DNA of 64,000 nucleotides from Streptomyces sp. NBC_01198 (lineage in GTDB: Bacteria; Actinomycetota; Actinomycetes; Streptomycetales; Streptomycetaceae). The notes under the pieces are model-generated. The model was not told where the DNA came from and searched no databases. It was given only the letters and a program-made list of their open reading frames with translations. Positions 9,463 through 18,266 of the stretch are shown here, piece by piece (the first letter of the stretch is position 1; every line of letters begins with the position of its first letter). The translations under genes and the position numbers were made by a program. Where the stretch lies: positions 1 to 64,000 of the forward strand of contig NZ_CP108568.1 in NCBI RefSeq assembly GCF_036010485.1, given 5' to 3'.

Positions 9463-9899
9463 CTTGGACTGCTTCCTCCGGGACGAACCGTCCCAGTATC
9501 AGGCTGTCCAACTCACTGGGGGAACTTCACCCTCCCGGCAGATCAGCGACGACATCCACCAGCACGCCCGGGGTCTTCTCACCACGGACGCCGAAGTCAT
9601 CGCCGTGCCGCACGCGTTCACGGGAGCGGACCTGCATGCGGCGCGCACGGTGGCGGACAGTGACCCGCGCCTGAAGGCCGCAACCGTCCACGCAGCGAAC
9701 GGCAGGATCGCCCAGTACCTGGCCGGGGTTCCCGCGCTCCTGGAGCGCTGCCGGCACGCCGAGGCGCCAACTGAGGCAGTCCTTAAGGCAGCCGCTGACC
9801 TTTGCCGCTATGGCCACGACCCGGAGAACCTGCCGTACGCCCTGCTTGGACACGCGGCCAGTGCCTACTTCGGCAGGGAGGAGTGGGACGGACTTCCGC

Positions 9900-10976
9900 C
9901 TAGTGTCGCGTGAATGAAGTCCTTGGACGCTTGGGGGTTGCGTGTTCGAGGACTTCGTCGGCAGTTTTGGTCCATGTGAATGGCTGGCAGCGGTCGTTGT
10001 AGGCGTCGATGTACCGGCGGATGGCGTCGGTGAGGTCGGCGACCGAGGTGAAGGTGCCGCGGCGTATGGCCTGGCGGGTGATGATGCCGAAGAAGATCTC
10101 GACCAGGTTCAGCCAGGAGCACGAGGTCGGGGTGAAGTGCAGCGTGATCCGGGGGTTCTTCGCGAGCCATGCCTTCACGCGGGGGTGCTTGTGGGTGGCG
10201 TAGTTGTCGGCGACGACGTGCAGTTTCACCCTCGGGTGGGCTTTGGCGACCTGCTTGAGGAAGCGCAGGAACTCATCGCTGCGATGCCGGTTGTAGCAGG
10301 CGTCGGCGGTGATCTTCCCGGTGGCGACCTCCAGGGCCGCGAACAAGGTGGTGGTGCCGTGCCGGACGTAGTCGTGGGTGCGCCGCTCGGCCAGGCCCGG
10401 CCGGACCGGCAGCATCGGGGCGGTCCGGTCCAGCGCCTGGATCTGGCTCTTCTCGTCGACGCAGACCACTACGGCCTTCTCCGGCGGGGCCAGGTACAGC
10501 CCGACCACGTCGCGGACCTTCGCCTCAAGCTCCGGGTCGGTGGAGAACTTGAAGGTCTCGCTGCGCCAGGGCTGGATCTTCCACTTGCGCCACACTTTGG
10601 CCACCGCGACGTTGGACAGTCGCAGCTCGGCGGCGAGCAGCCGGGAGGACCAGTGGGTCACGCCGAGCTTGTCCGGCGGGCCTTCCAGGGTCCGCACCAC
10701 CACTTCTGTCTCGTCCACCGTGCCGGGCCGGCCCGAGCGCGGCCGGTCCTCCAGCCCGGGCAGGCCGGCCGAACGGTAACGGCCCCGCCAGGTCACCACC
10801 GTCTGCCGGGACAGCTCAAGACGCCGCGCGATCTCGGTGTTCGAAGCGCCTTCCGAGGCCAGGAGCACGATCCGGGCCCGCATCACCAGCCCCGACGGGG
10901 ACGACGGCGAGCGGATCCACGAGCGCAGGACCTCACGGTCCGCATCGGAGACGACCAGCGGCAGGGCGACAGGCAT
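9900..10976 (-). CDS. IS630-family transposase
   Basis: About 358 residues from the ATG at 10976; an upstream ATG at 11003 is less likely. The N-terminal HTH reads NTEIARRLELSRQTVVTW, with a second HTH (LGVTHWSSRLLAAEL). The DDE core follows: D in VVCVDEKSQIQALD, D in HVVADNYATHKHP and the third acidic residue in WLNLVEIFFGIIT. The stop codon TAG at 9900-9902 borrows the target TA. It looks intact. Confidence 0.92.
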   Translation of the reverse strand: MPVALPLVVSDADREVLRSWIRSPSSPSGLVMRARIVLLASEGASNTEIARRLELSRQTVVTWRGRYRSAGLPGLEDRPRSGRPGTVDETEVVVRTLEGPPDKLGVTHWSSRLLAAELRLSNVAVAKVWRKWKIQPWRSETFKFSTDPELEAKVRDVVGLYLAPPEKAVVVCVDEKSQIQALDRTAPMLPVRPGLAERRTHDYVRHGTTTLFAALEVATGKITADACYNRHRSDEFLRFLKQVAKAHPRVKLHVVADNYATHKHPRVKAWLAKNPRITLHFTPTSCSWLNLVEIFFGIITRQAIRRGTFTSVADLTDAIRRYIDAYNDRCQPFTWTKTADEVLEHATPKRPRTSFTRH

Positions 10977-11030
10977 ACGCCATTCAACCGCACACCAAGC
11001 CACCGTCCAAGAACTTCATTCACGCGACAC
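9903..11030 (-). mobile_element. IS630-family element inserted at TA
   Basis: 1,128 bp with long terminal inverted repeats: GTGTCGCGTGAATGAAGT at the left and its complement at the right. It is flanked by TA at 9901-9902 and 11031-11032, the dinucleotide duplicated by IS630/Tc1-type transposition. The insertion interrupts the TPR-like gene in frame. Confidence 0.93.
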
Positions 11031-12063
11031 TAGCTGGTTCGAGGACGCTCTTACGTACCTCGGCCGGGACTGCCTGGGCGTCCCGGGACCTCTCGTCCGG
11101 CGGCGTCCCCTCCCAGGCCGCCCTGATGAGGCGTGCTACCGCCTGGCCGGTGTCCTGGTGCGGTGGGCCAATTCCGGGCGGGGCTGGGGCTTTCCCCCGG
11201 AAGGCTTCTGGAAGGCGGCAGCGCTGCACGCGCGGACCCCCGCCGACCGGTTCGCCATGGGGGAGGAAGCCCACGAGTACGGCCGCTACCGCTACGCCGC
11301 CCTCCTGTTCGAGCTGGCCGCCCAGGACGGCCACCCAGGGGCATGGAAGCACCTGGTCGAGTTCCTTGAGATCCTGGGCCGCGCGGATGACGCCACGGCC
11401 GTCGCGCAGCGCAGCGGACAGCCACACCTCCCACAGGAGCTCACCGAGCTCCGGAACTCTATAGAGACGATCGCGTTTGCGTGGACTCGAAGGCAGTGGT
11501 CGGAGACCTCTGCCCCTCAGCCGAGTGCGGTGGAGTTGGAGATGCGCCGACTGCAGGAGGCCGGCCGCTGGGACGAAGCCGTTGAGTACGCCATGAACGC
11601 TGCCCGCGAAGGTGACATCGAGGGCCTGGAGGAGGCCCTCCGGCTCTTGGAGGAAGCCGGGCAGCGCGAACGAGCCGAAGGCATCGCGATCAGCCACACG
11701 AGTATCCCCTACCTTCTCGGGGATCTTGTCCAGATGCGCGTACGGGCAGGAGATCAGGCGGGAGCCGAGCAGGTAGCTCGCGAGGCCGTGAACGGCGGCC
11801 ACCCGGACGCACTGCATGAGCTTGCCCGAGTGCGGGAGAGCGCCGGGCGTCCCGACGAGGCCATGGCGATCAGACGGTACGGGCTGACAGCGGACGGATC
11901 TCCGTCTGCTCCGTGGTGACACCGGGGTTCCTTGCCCTCGCGCGACGCCGCGGGGGTACTCAGGCTTGGTGTGTCACTGACGAGCGGGGCACGTCTGTGC
12001 TGATTGACGCTTCCCCAGCAGTGATCATTTCTTGAGGCCCTGCCCGTGCAAGAGGCCTCAGTT

Positions 12064-12843
12064 TTATTCGAGGCTACGCAGCCGCTTCTCAGGGCCAGTC
12101 AGACAAAGCATCTCAATGTTCCGCTCGTCTCTCCCGAGAATATTTCCAAGTTCAGCCAATGTCTCATCGTCAAGAAACGACGGATTCGCCCTAAGCGCCT
12201 TAACGATGTTAGCAATTTGTTGAGGGATGAGCTCGCCAACTGTGCGTTTCAGTTCCACAAGGCCGTCATCGTCTTTGATGTGGACATTGGAAACTATTCT
12301 TACCTGCTCCTCGCTGAATGCCTTAGCCACAAGAGCCAGCAGGAGGCACGCTCGCGCTTCTGCGCTACTCATGCTGACTCTATACACATCGGGCAGAGTA
12401 ACCACTTCTTGCGAGGAATCTATGACTGTAGCCTCACCCACAGTCGACGCCTCGTCAGTGGCAGGTTGGCTACCGACCACGCGAGTTCTAGAAAGTCTGT
12501 TCCACTGAGACTTGATGATCGGAAGTGCCTTGTTCCACCATCTCTTGACGTGTGGGTAGGCCTCGGCGACAAGAATAAGCAGTTCAACGAGATCAGAGAT
12601 CGCCTCGGCAAGGTCGTCGTGCTTGTCTGAGCGTGAATCCGAACTGTTCTCGTCGGTGACGTAGATGAAAACTGGCGGCGGGTCAGTTAGTGGATCTTCT
12701 TCGTTCTCATCGTCGGGAATGAACGTGCCGTGGTCTACCAGGCGTCCTTGGCCGTCGTAGAGATTTTGATGGAGACCGCCGTCCTTTGATCTCCCAGGAG
12801 TCAGGCCATCAGAGTATTCAAAACGACCCTTGATACTAGGCAT
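12064..12843 (-). CDS. Hypothetical protein, lower GC than neighbours
   Basis: 259 residues with GGGAGGTG just upstream of the ATG, so the start is well supported. An N-terminal segment (LYDGQGRLVDHGTF) looks like a beta-strand tag region. It is followed by an acidic linker, a helical segment (DLAEAISDLVELLILVAEA) and a C-terminal helical domain (TVGELIPQQIANIVKAL). I see no known catalytic motif or signal peptide. Base composition is clearly less GC-rich than nearby genes, with several rare A/T-ending codons, which suggests recent acquisition. I do not recognise the family. Confidence 0.7.
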   Translation of the reverse strand: MPSIKGRFEYSDGLTPGRSKDGGLHQNLYDGQGRLVDHGTFIPDDENEEDPLTDPPPVFIYVTDENSSDSRSDKHDDLAEAISDLVELLILVAEAYPHVKRWWNKALPIIKSQWNRLSRTRVVGSQPATDEASTVGEATVIDSSQEVVTLPDVYRVSMSSAEARACLLLALVAKAFSEEQVRIVSNVHIKDDDGLVELKRTVGELIPQQIANIVKALRANPSFLDDETLAELGNILGRDERNIEMLCLTGPEKRLRSLE

Positions 12844-12961
12844 TTGACACCTCCCGCCTGCAGGCGCGCGGCCGTTCGGCGAGGGCGATCAGTTCATCGG
12901 GAGCCATGCTCCGACTGTACTTGCGACCGCCGACCTTCCCGCAGGGAACCGCAATGTTCAT
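12836..12961 (-). CDS. Small ORF overlapping the start of the next gene
   Basis: 41 codons beginning MNIAVPCGKVGGRKYSRSMA and ending in TAG, which overlaps the first bases of the 259-residue gene. The overlap and same strand would allow translational coupling. The peptide is basic at its N-terminal half. I know no homologue; it may be a remnant rather than a gene. Confidence 0.3.
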   Translation of the reverse strand: MNIAVPCGKVGGRKYSRSMAPDELIALAERPRACRREVSNA

Positions 12962-13586
12962 TGACGGGCCTCGGTGACGTTCGTGGCGCACCAGTGGGTT
13001 GGCTCGCTTCGATTGAGCCGCACTCGGCGGAAGCCGTTCTTTTCGATCTTGAGGTGGACGCGGCGGCCGAGGGTTCAGCTCTGGAAGCCCCACGCTGCGG
13101 CGCCGACCCGTTGAACCGGCCCACTGCCATGTACGGCTTCGACGCCAACCGGCGCCGCCTCAAGCTCACCTTGAATGATCTCGTGGTCAGCCGATCCTGA
13201 ACGACGTGTGCACATCCGCCGACGGTCGCTGGCCCGACCTCGGCACCCGCAGCCGGAGCACGGCTCTCCTCGCCGTCTTCGTCCTTCCACTCCTCCGTAA
13301 CCCGTCATCAGTGTCCTCGAAGTCGTACGACACCGCGGGATGCCCGTGACCGTAGTGCACTGCAACCCGGGCTAGATCGACGGAGAGTTCACCGACCGGG
13401 CGCGTGGGCCTCGCTGACGTTATGTCCACACCTTAGGAGCGCGATCACTGGATTAGCAGCTCAGCGTATTACGCAGGCAGTCGTCCTTAGCGGATTCGTC
13501 AGATCGCCATCGCTCCCTCCAAGCCGGGGGCGGGTGGGCGACCGCACACCGGGGCGTCACGCGCTTCACGCTGGCAGGGGCGGCCT
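12962..13586. other. Region without a confident gene
   Basis: About 625 bp. Short open stretches exist on both strands (for example RRLKLTLNDLVVSRS on plus, ending at 13200), but none has a start, ribosome site and convincing length together. It is probably decayed coding sequence plus the promoter of the HEPN-like gene. Confidence 0.4.
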
Positions 13587-15011
13587 GTGACGGCTGTATT
13601 GAGTGGCGTCGCTCTGGACACAAACGGGACGATGACCTTGATCGTGGGACGTCGAGGTCCTGGCAGCTGTGGCCAGCGACCCTCGACGTCGTCGAAGTGG
13701 CTGGAGGCCATCGTGTGGGAACAGAGCATCGGGACCTTCCCCGTGGACTTCACCGAGCAAGGCAACGAGTGGGCTCACCACCTTGGGAACGCCATGGGCG
13801 GAGGTTTTCGCAGCATCAGCGGCGCTGACAGCCACGGCGGCCCGGTGGAAATGGGGCCGCCCCTCGACGACTCCATGACGAGCATCTTGCGCGTCCGTCC
13901 TCACCCCGACGGCATCAGCTGCACGGTCGTCGGCGGCGTCGGCACCCCGTCATCGGACCAGGTAGACCCCTGGCGGACTGGCGCGCGGAAGGCCTTGGGC
14001 GAGATTGGGCACCACCAGCGGACTCACATATGGGATGCGCTCGTTGGGGTCAGCCCGTCCGCCGTACAGGGATTCCACCCCTTGGGGCAGATCAGGGCGA
14101 CAGACGTAGGGCCGCTGACCCTCGCCCCCGGTGGTGTCCACATGCGCGAGTTCCGAGGGCAGGACCGAGTCGACTCGCAGTTCATCACGATCTCCCGCAG
14201 CTTCCCCGTCGTCGTCACCGGTCAGGTCGAGACTTACCACTGGGACCCCGTTGTCCCAGTCGCTCAGGCGCATTTGCGCCGTCTCTGCGCTCTCCTGACG
14301 CTGCACCGGAGGCAGCTGTGGGAGCCCCGGACGCTCCCCTGGCCTCAGGGCCCCGACGGGTCGGTTCTGAAGATCCCGACTTCGGTCGGTCCCGAATTCC
14401 CGAGCCCGCACGGGGAGGAGTGGACCGGGGAGGTCCCTCCGGGGACAGGAAACTGGAGGCTGCCGCCGTGGGTGCTTGGGGCGTGGGAGAGGCTGGACGG
14501 CGACCCCGAACTCGAGACCGCGCTCAGCGCGTACTACGAGGCCGTACGCCTGGGGAGACGTCATCCGTCGCTCTCGCTGCTCACCTTCGTAGCCGCGATC
14601 GAGGGCGTCGGTATGAGGTCCGTCCCTGACTCCATGTGCGACTGCCATCCCGAGTGCAAGCACCGCAAGGGAGTTGCCGAGAAGCGGTTCCGGAAAGCAC
14701 TCAAGACCGTGCTGACGCAAAAGCAGGTGAAGGAGCTCGCGGGCCCGCTGTACGACCAGCGCTCGCATACGGGGCACCGAGGGACGCTGTTCGGATCGGA
14801 GCAGGTCCTCGGCTACGGCGGCCACGCGGGGCCTTTCCAGGCCAACCCGTACTTCCAGTTCGAGGCGGTGCAGCTTGGCCGACTGGCACAGGTCGCCAAT
14901 GACGTTCTGGTCAAGGTGTTGATTGAGCCGGCAGTGGACCCGGGCCATAGCCGACCGAATCGGACCTCGCTCACCCACGTAGAGAAGAAGGAAGAGGAAT
15001 CTGCATGGTGA
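13587..15011 (+). CDS. Candidate HEPN-domain RNase (ApeA-like)
   Basis: 474 residues from a GTG. The N-terminal two thirds (about 1-310) are beta-rich and unassigned. From about 320 the protein becomes helical: LSLLTFVAAIEGVGM, a Cys/His cluster (CDCHPECKHRKG), then a helix containing YDQRSHTGHRG near residue 392. RSHTGH fits the R-x4-H signature of HEPN ribonucleases, and the preceding AIEGV helix is typical of ApeA-type HEPN domains. Those proteins cleave RNA in abortive-infection defence. The motif is seen; nuclease activity and a defence role are inferred. No antitoxin-like partner is adjacent, so a self-regulated sensor-effector is more likely than a classical toxin-antitoxin pair. The exact start is uncertain. 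Confidence 0.7.
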   Translation: MTAVLSGVALDTNGTMTLIVGRRGPGSCGQRPSTSSKWLEAIVWEQSIGTFPVDFTEQGNEWAHHLGNAMGGGFRSISGADSHGGPVEMGPPLDDSMTSILRVRPHPDGISCTVVGGVGTPSSDQVDPWRTGARKALGEIGHHQRTHIWDALVGVSPSAVQGFHPLGQIRATDVGPLTLAPGGVHMREFRGQDRVDSQFITISRSFPVVVTGQVETYHWDPVVPVAQAHLRRLCALLTLHRRQLWEPRTLPWPQGPDGSVLKIPTSVGPEFPSPHGEEWTGEVPPGTGNWRLPPWVLGAWERLDGDPELETALSAYYEAVRLGRRHPSLSLLTFVAAIEGVGMRSVPDSMCDCHPECKHRKGVAEKRFRKALKTVLTQKQVKELAGPLYDQRSHTGHRGTLFGSEQVLGYGGHAGPFQANPYFQFEAVQLGRLAQVANDVLVKVLIEPAVDPGHSRPNRTSLTHVEKKEEESAW

Positions 15012-15573
15012 CCTGCGGGACATGCCATCATCCGGGCTCGCACGCGTCCGTCAGACCTCCTACTCAACAAGGCGTCCGACTAGCCCTGAACAGGGCAAAC
15101 CTACCGAACCTAACCGCGCAGGCATAACCAAATCCTGCAACGATCACCACAATCCGAAACGATCACCACACTCGCAGCCCAGCACCCACCTCGACTCCCC
15201 CGTCCTACGAAAACCCCCGCTCAGAACAACACCACATCACAGGCCAAAATCCCGAAACGATCACCAGATCCGCAGGCCAGAACACCACTCGCTCAGTGAT
15301 CAACAGCGGATTTGTCACAGCAACAAGCGGATCGATGCCGCGCTGGCCGAGGCGGCACGGGGACGCGCGGGAGCACCTGACGGCGCCGGCCTCGTGCCCG
15401 CGACCACGTGATCACACGCGGACACCGGGAGCCGGTGCGACGGTCAGCATCGAGGCGTCAACTCCGTTCAGCGGGGGGTCAGTTCCCAGGGGACCGAGTT
15501 CACTCGTCCGCGACGGCAGGGGCCATCGGGAAGCCGGTCAGGCGCAGTTGAGCTGCCGGGGCGCCTGTGCGCG
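15012..15573. other. Intergenic region with short direct repeats
   Basis: No confident gene. AACGATCACCA occurs three times, at 15139, 15158 and 15256. The first two lie in 19-bp tandem units. The stretch 15110-15310 is unusually rich in A and C on the plus strand compared with its surroundings. Confidence 0.5.
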
Positions 15574-16374
15574 TCAGCCGCGTCGTTGCCACCAGCGCCG
15601 CTTCAGTTCGGGTTCCTGAGGATTCGGTCCGTCCGTCTCGGGAACTGACACGGCTGCCGGAGCGAGGGCGCGCAGGGCGGTGCGGACGCGGTCAAAGGTT
15701 GCGATCGGATGATGACCGTCGCCGGCCAGTACCACTCCTGCACAGACCAGCTTGAAGCTGTCCCCGCCGAGCTGGGCGCCGATGAACACCGGTGCGCCGA
15801 CACACCCCTGCGGTACGTCGCCGACCCAGCGGACGCCGCCGCTTTCGGTACGCGTGACGGCACCGACCACGACGACCAGGTCCCGGGCACCCGTCTCGGC
15901 TCCGACTTCGTGGCCCAATAGATAGGCCGCGACAGGCTCCGCGCCGAGGACGGCAATGTCCTCCTCCTTGGCCGCCATGCCGTCGGTGATCTCGTCGGTC
16001 GTCCAGCTCCACCCCTTGCGAGCGCCGTGCGCGTGCAGCCCGGCGGTGGGCATGACTGCGACGCCCAGGTCCTCAAGGTGGGTCCACCCCGCGGCAAAGT
16101 CGACCATCATCAGCTTCTCCGCGCTCATCGCCGGATCGCACAGGTCCGGCCGGAGGGTGAACTCGGCAATCTCGAACCGAGTCGGCCCGCCGGCGGTCAC
16201 GAGGTACTGCCGGATGGCCTCGCCTTCGTCTGTGGTCTCCACGAGCTCGTTGAACCAGAAGGCCGTCGCGTGCTGTTCCTCCCGGTGCGCCCGCTGGAAG
16301 GGAAGCGTCGCGCGGCTCGCGTGGTCGATGATGGCGTCGATGGTCGCGCCCTGAACGTTCGGAAGGTCAGACAC
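15574..16374 (-). CDS. Degenerate trypsin-fold protein, probably inactive
   Basis: 266 residues. The sequence pattern suggests a chymotrypsin-like beta-barrel: strand-rich segments ending in GCVGAPVFIGAQLGG followed by FKLVCAGVVLAGDG. GCVGAPV lies where active enzymes have G-D-S-G-G-P, so the nucleophile position is Val. Such pseudo-protease domains occur in streptomycete accessory proteins, where they may act as binding modules. There is no signal peptide, so it is presumably cytoplasmic. The C-terminus is proline-rich and basic (KRRWWQRRG). The fold assignment is moderate and the role unknown. Confidence 0.55.
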   Translation of the reverse strand: MSDLPNVQGATIDAIIDHASRATLPFQRAHREEQHATAFWFNELVETTDEGEAIRQYLVTAGGPTRFEIAEFTLRPDLCDPAMSAEKLMMVDFAAGWTHLEDLGVAVMPTAGLHAHGARKGWSWTTDEITDGMAAKEEDIAVLGAEPVAAYLLGHEVGAETGARDLVVVVGAVTRTESGGVRWVGDVPQGCVGAPVFIGAQLGGDSFKLVCAGVVLAGDGHHPIATFDRVRTALRALAPAAVSVPETDGPNPQEPELKRRWWQRRG

Positions 16375-16468
16375 GCCTCGGGAGCCTAGCGAACGGTCGA
16401 GGCCAGCTCCCCGCCAGGCCGGCCGTCTACCGGCACCGGCCGGATCGGGCGCCCTTCGGCGCCCCTCG

Positions 16469-16585
16469 GCCGGCTTCTGCGATTTCTACGCCGCCGGCCG
16501 CACCCAAGTCCGCCTCGCCCTCTGCAAGGAACAGGACATCCTCACTGAGGCCGCATCGAGGCTCCGCAAGGCCTTCAACGGCTGA
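16469..16585 (+). pseudogene. C-terminal remnant of a PLP aminotransferase
   Basis: An open frame reads GFCDFYAAGRTQVRLALCK then ILTEAASRLRKAFNG and stops at TGA (16583-16585). This matches the extreme C-terminus of class I/II aminotransferases. The rest of the gene is missing to the left. The TGA stop is also the 3-bp target duplicated by IS5 element A. Confidence 0.6.
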
Positions 16586-16728
16586 GAAGGCGTCCTCTTA
16601 CCGTGTGGGTTGGTGCTGGTGTTCGGAACGGCGTGATGGATCGGGTGAGTTGATCGTCTTCCGCGCATGAAAGAAGGGCCTCCTGGTAGTACGCGGGTGT
16701 CGAATCCGTTGGCACCACAGGAGGCCCC

Positions 16729-17685
16729 GTGTCGCAGTTGTACGTGGTCGGATCCGCGCAGTCCAGTTGGCCGGCCCGGGAGTGTGACTGTCTCGCGCAC
16801 CGGTTCGGGAACGCGGCCGACCATCCCGGCCGCCGGCTCCGCTACGGCAGCGACATGACGGACGCGGAGTGGGCGGTGGTCCGGGCCGTGCTGCCGGTGC
16901 CGGCGTGGATGGACGGGCGCGGCGGCCGTCCGGAAGGCTATTGCCACCGCCAGATGCTCGATGCGATCCGCTACCTGGTCGACAACGGTGTGAAGTGGCG
17001 GAACCTGCCCGCGGACTTCCCACCCTGGAAACGCGTCTACGCGTTCTTCTGCCGCTGGCGTGACAACCAGCTGATCGGTGAACTCCACGACCGGTTGCGC
17101 GAGCAGGTGCGCGCGTCGGAGGGCCGCAACACCGAACCGACCGCGGCCGTGATCGACTCGCAGTCGGTCAAGGCCGACGCCACCGTCAAGAACGACTCGC
17201 GCGGCTTCGACGGCGGCAAGAAGATCAACGGCCGCAAGCGGCACCTTGTCGTGGACTGCCTCGGGCTGCTGCTGGCCGCGGCTGTCACCCCGGCGTCCAC
17301 CACCGACCGGGACGCCGCCACAGCGATACTGCCCGCACTGCGCAACCGCTTCCGGACCCTACGGCTGGTCTGGGCCGACAGTGGCTACACCGGTCACCTC
17401 GTCGACTGGGCCGCCAACACGCTCGGCCTCACCCTGGAGATCGTCAAACGCACCGACAACCTGCACGGTTTCCATGTCCTGCCCCGCAGATGGGTCGTGG
17501 AACGAACCAACGCCTGGCTGATGCGCTCCCGCCGCCTGACCCGCGACTACGAGACCCACACCACCAGCGCCCAGGCCGTGATCCTGTGGTCCATGACCAT
17601 GCTCATGAGCCGCCGCCTGGCCCGCCGCACCACCACTATCCGGCAGCAGCACCCAGCCCAGACGGCGACGGCGACGGCAGCGTGA
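16729..17685 (+). CDS. IS5-family transposase (element A)
   Basis: 318 residues. The N-terminal DUF4096-type domain has MTDAEWAVVRAVLPVPAWM and LVDNGVKWRNLPADFPPW. The DDE core shows D in AVIDSQSVKAD, the RGFDGGKKINGRKRH motif, D in LVWADSGYTGHLV, and E in RWVVERTNAWLMRSRRL, which contains the Y-2-R-3-E-6-K-like box of IS4/IS5 transposases. It appears intact. It is related to, but distinct from, the transposases of elements B, C and D. Confidence 0.92.
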   Translation: MSQLYVVGSAQSSWPARECDCLAHRFGNAADHPGRRLRYGSDMTDAEWAVVRAVLPVPAWMDGRGGRPEGYCHRQMLDAIRYLVDNGVKWRNLPADFPPWKRVYAFFCRWRDNQLIGELHDRLREQVRASEGRNTEPTAAVIDSQSVKADATVKNDSRGFDGGKKINGRKRHLVVDCLGLLLAAAVTPASTTDRDAATAILPALRNRFRTLRLVWADSGYTGHLVDWAANTLGLTLEIVKRTDNLHGFHVLPRRWVVERTNAWLMRSRRLTRDYETHTTSAQAVILWSMTMLMSRRLARRTTTIRQQHPAQTATATAA

Positions 17686-18235
17686 ACACACCCGGCCGGT
17701 CCTCACACAGCCAGCCCCGTTCCACCAGCCGCTTCATCCTGCCCCGCACGCCCTCGACCCGCGAGGCCAGGCCCGTGTCCCAGCCCAGATGCACCGCCGC
17801 CTGCTTCGCCGTCAGCCCCGGCCCACCCGGGCCGTCGAAGGCCTCCATGATCCGCCGGTAGTCCTGCCCCAGAACCTGAACCGACACCCCGCTGTCCCTG
17901 CGGGCCACCAACCTGCGCGGCTCACGCCCAGCACGCGACACCGCCCCCCCGGCCGCAGCCGGCCCGCCGTGCTCCGCAACGACAGGCACCGCATCACAAG
18001 TCCCGGCCAGCGCCTCGAGATACTCCTCCAGGCCGATCGCCCGACGCCGCAGCACCTCCTCCGCCCGCACGAGGTCGGCCCGGAGCTCCTCAACCCGCAC
18101 CAGGGCGGCCTTCTCACGACCTTCCAGCACTGCCCGCATCGATGGCATCCACGACCTCCACACCCGCCAGGAGAACACGACACGACCAGCCTGCCCCAGC
18201 CCCACAGACATCACCCCTGACCTGCGGAAACCCAC
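17636..18235 (-). CDS. IS5 passenger: coiled-coil / winged-helix protein (element A)
   Basis: Up to 199 residues; the start is uncertain, with an in-frame ATG about 30 codons in (MPSMRAVLEG). A long charged coiled coil (VRVEELRADLVRAEEVLRRR) is followed by VQVLGQDYRRIMEAF and a winged-helix-like domain ending VRGRMKRLVERGWLCEDRPG. The order and the closing R-K-LV-RGWL..-PG-FTL pattern match the passengers of elements B, C and D. It is encoded against the transposase with overlapping 3' ends. Its role is unknown; DNA binding at the IS ends or regulation of transposition is inference. Confidence 0.7.
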   Translation of the reverse strand: MGFRRSGVMSVGLGQAGRVVFSWRVWRSWMPSMRAVLEGREKAALVRVEELRADLVRAEEVLRRRAIGLEEYLEALAGTCDAVPVVAEHGGPAAAGGAVSRAGREPRRLVARRDSGVSVQVLGQDYRRIMEAFDGPGGPGLTAKQAAVHLGWDTGLASRVEGVRGRMKRLVERGWLCEDRPGVFTLPSPSPSGLGAAAG

Positions 18236-18266
18236 ACATCAGATGCGGAAAGAGGACACCTTCTGA

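Larger units (their letters stand above)
8213..9529 (-). mobile_element. IS3-family element, copy 1
   Basis: A complete 1,317-bp element. The ends are imperfect inverted repeats: both begin TGAAGTTCCCCC and continue to TTGGACAGC. It carries orfA and orfB of an IS3-type transposase. An inverted copy of the same length lies at 29980-31296, and a third, truncated copy at 42719-42941. The flanking bases (GCA on the left, CCC on the right) do not form a target duplication, so the flanks have probably been rearranged since insertion. Its right end abuts the broken TPR-like gene. Confidence 0.9.
9530..11919 (+). pseudogene. TPR-like regulatory protein gene, 5' end lost and split by IS630
   Basis: Coding sequence runs from 9530 to 9902 and resumes at 11033. 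Removing the IS630 element and one TA restores a continuous frame (GLPP joined to SWFEDALTYLG). The rebuilt C-terminal portion is about 420 residues of helical TPR/Sel1-like repeats (for example LQEAGRWDEAVEYAMNAA and LHELARVRESAGRPDEA). The style matches the C-terminal halves of large actinobacterial NTPase-TPR proteins whose N-terminal half carries the ATPase or HTH. That half is missing: the IS3 element at 8213-9529 sits at the breakpoint. Apparent ORFs starting inside the IS elements here are artefacts of insertion. Confidence 0.75.
16586..18263 (+). mobile_element. IS5-family element A with passenger gene
   Basis: 1,678 bp. The terminal inverted repeats are imperfect: GAAGGCGTCCTCTTACCG at the left and GAAGGTGTCCTCTTTCCG read inward from the right. 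TGA flanks both sides (16583-16585 and 18264-18266), a 3-bp TNA duplication as expected for the IS1031-like group. It carries the transposase and a convergent passenger gene whose 3' ends overlap by 50 bp. Confidence 0.88.

Noticed and set aside
9059..9913. 284-residue plus-strand protein starting inside the IS3 element
   Set aside because: Only the part after 9530 is host coding sequence; the upstream part is IS3 antisense.
10837..11919. 360-residue ORF starting inside the IS630 element
   Set aside because: The real coding sequence begins at 11031; the rest is IS antisense read-through.
15121..15310. CRISPR-like array
   Set aside because: Only three short repeats with irregular spacing and no cas genes.
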